Assembly: GCA_964405335.1 (NCBI GenBank)
Contig: CAYONP010000127.1
Span: 1-13,786, forward strand
Length of the DNA stretch: 13,786 bases
Source: CAYONP01 sp964405335
GTDB lineage: Bacteria > Armatimonadota > UBA10988
Direction of reading: 5' to 3'
Shown here: positions 12,726 through 13,786 of the stretch, piece after piece
Numbering within the stretch: the first letter of the stretch is position 1
Layout of the letters: each line of letters opens with the position of its first letter
Translations under genes and position numbers: made by a program
Notes under the pieces: model-generated
The model's database searches: none
What the model was told of the DNA's origin: nothing
Seen by the model: only the letters and a program-made list of their open reading frames with translations

Positions 12726-13774
12726 CGCCACGCGAGCGACTCGAGGCGGCGCTCCGCGGCGAGCCGGTCGACTTCGTGCCGTTCGCCGTCTACGAGAACC
12801 ACCTGCCGCGCGGCGCGGTCGAGCGACGGCTGCGTGACGACGGCCTCTGTGTCGTGGTCCGCGCGGGCAACGTCTATCGCACCAGCACACCCGGCGTGAC
12901 GCACCGCGCCATCGACTTCGTCCGCGACGGCGTGGCCCTGCAGCGGACCTGGATCCAGACCCCGGCCGGCACGCTGACGCGCGTCACCCGCCCGGCGCCT
13001 GGCACCGTCTGGACGCTTGAGCATCTGTTCAAGTCGCCGGCCGACTACCCCGCGCTGCGCGCCCTCGTCGACGCCGAGGTCTACACCGCCGATGAGAGCG
13101 GCCTGCAGGCGATGCGGCGACTGTGGGGCGATGACGGCCACTGCCGCGCCTCGATCGGATACTCGCCGCTGCAGCAGATCATCTACCGCTACATGGGTCC
13201 CGAGTCGTTCAGCATCGAGTGGCACGAGCGGCGCGACCAGGTGCTCGACCTGATCGACCGCCTGGCCGCGAAGTGGCGCGCGCTGCTGCCCATCGTTGCC
13301 GCCTCGAGCGCCGAGGTGGTCAACGTCTGCGGCAACCCGTCGCCGCAGGTTCTCGGCCGCGAGCGGTTCGCCGAGCATCTGCTGCCCTACCTCGAACAGG
13401 CCTGCGCGCTGCTGCGGCCGGCGGGCAAGCTGGTCGGCTCGCACCTCGACGCGGGCAACGCGCTCTGGGCCGATCTGATTGCCGGCAGCTCGCTCGACTA
13501 TATCGAGGCCTTTACCCCACCGCCCGACGGCGACTTGTCGGTCGCCGAAGCCCGCCGACGGTGGCCCGGCAAGGTGCTCTGGGTCAACTTCCCCGGCTCG
13601 CTGCACCATGCTCCGGCCGAGCGGATCGCCGCGGCGACGCGCGAGCTGCTCGAGCAGGCCGGCGACCGGCGCGGGTTCATTCTCGGCATCACCGAGACGG
13701 TGCCGCCCGACCGTTGGGCCGAAAGCTATGCCACCATTCTCGCCACCAGTCGCGCCGCCGGGCCTCTGAAGTAG
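12722..13774 (+). CDS. Uroporphyrinogen decarboxylase (URO-D) family protein, not HemE
   Basis: URO-D fold proteins include HemE and corrinoid-dependent methyltransferases such as MtaA and CmuA. From the GTG at 12722 the product has 350 residues and starts MTPRERLEAALRGEPVDFVP, the usual family N-terminus. Other landmarks are SIGYSPLQQIIY (144-155), VVNVCGNPSPQ (199-209), LVGSHLDAGN (237-246), LDYIEAFTPPPDGD (258-271) and LWVNFPGSLHH (286-296). The HemE substrate motif RQAGRY is absent, so this is not heme synthesis. The HxCG zinc motif of the methyltransferases reads H241-L-D-A-G, so the Cys ligand is missing there; C203 in the VCG motif might contribute instead. The GTG overlaps the heparinase-like TGA (GTGA) and has GAGG 7 bases upstream, indicating coupling; an ATG at 12686 is less likely because it lies inside the upstream gene. 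The substrate is unknown. Twelve bases of the window follow the stop. Confidence 0.84.
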   Translation: MTPRERLEAALRGEPVDFVPFAVYENHLPRGAVERRLRDDGLCVVVRAGNVYRTSTPGVTHRAIDFVRDGVALQRTWIQTPAGTLTRVTRPAPGTVWTLEHLFKSPADYPALRALVDAEVYTADESGLQAMRRLWGDDGHCRASIGYSPLQQIIYRYMGPESFSIEWHERRDQVLDLIDRLAAKWRALLPIVAASSAEVVNVCGNPSPQVLGRERFAEHLLPYLEQACALLRPAGKLVGSHLDAGNALWADLIAGSSLDYIEAFTPPPDGDLSVAEARRRWPGKVLWVNFPGSLHHAPAERIAAATRELLEQAGDRRGFILGITETVPPDRWAESYATILATSRAAGPLK

Positions 13775-13786
13775 GGGACGTGGCCG

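Noticed and set aside
12722..13774. HemE (heme synthesis uroporphyrinogen decarboxylase)
   Set aside because: The RQAGRY substrate-binding motif is absent and no other heme genes are near; only the fold family is supported.
1..13786. CRISPR array, tRNA or rRNA genes, prophage or integrase
   Set aside because: No regularly spaced repeats, no tRNA-like cloverleaf arms, no rRNA stretches and no integrase or phage proteins were seen on either strand by eye.

Overview
The window is a compact, strongly GC-rich bacterial chromosome segment. Intergenic gaps are mostly a few bases, and good Shine-Dalgarno sites (AGGAG, GGAGG, GGAGGT) precede most starts. It suggests a free-living heterotroph, probably in or near Planctomycetota or a similar lineage (other PVC groups, Hydrogenedentota, Armatimonadota). 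I infer this from the mix of an OPT-like transporter, small secreted CxxC proteins, a heparinase-like protein and a non-HemE URO-D family protein. It was not computed, and the lineage stays open.

Layout. (1) 1-1412, minus: the housekeeping pair rpsO-pnp. pnp runs off the left edge, and a 13-bp-stem hairpin starts in the rpsO stop codon. (2) 1413-1756: a 344-bp gene-free region. It holds a candidate rpsO promoter, an 83-bp element with near-perfect inverted arms that looks like a MITE or REP relic, and a promoter/operator region with the perfect palindrome GTGAGTATACTCAC. (3) 1757-3800, plus: a tight four-gene operon of MerR-like HTH protein, GNAT acetyltransferase, panD and panB, covering two steps of pantothenate/CoA synthesis. 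(4) 8921-3802, minus: an OPT-like transporter, then citrate synthase, a small membrane-anchored hypothetical and a vanadium-haloperoxidase-like lipoprotein. This last gene ends one base from the end of panB. (5) 9050-10853, plus: three tandem paralogues of a small secreted thioredoxin-like protein with a C-[LV]-T-C motif, each followed by a GC-rich hairpin. (6) 10956-13774, plus: a heparinase II/III-like protein and a URO-D family protein joined by a 4-base GTGA overlap.

How the genes fit together. The pan operon makes beta-alanine (PanD) and ketopantoate (PanB); panC and panE are not in the window. The GNAT gene directly upstream of panD invites comparison with PanZ/PanM, the enteric GNAT that drives PanD maturation and senses CoA. 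The minus-strand cluster combines carbon entry to the TCA cycle with an exported oxidase-like lipoprotein. The right part looks accessory: a multiplied secreted redox-type family beside carbohydrate or small-molecule catabolism.

The most promising candidates for something undescribed are the HTH-GNAT-panD-panB unit with its palindromic operator, the triplicated CxxC proteins, and the coupled heparinase/URO-D pair.
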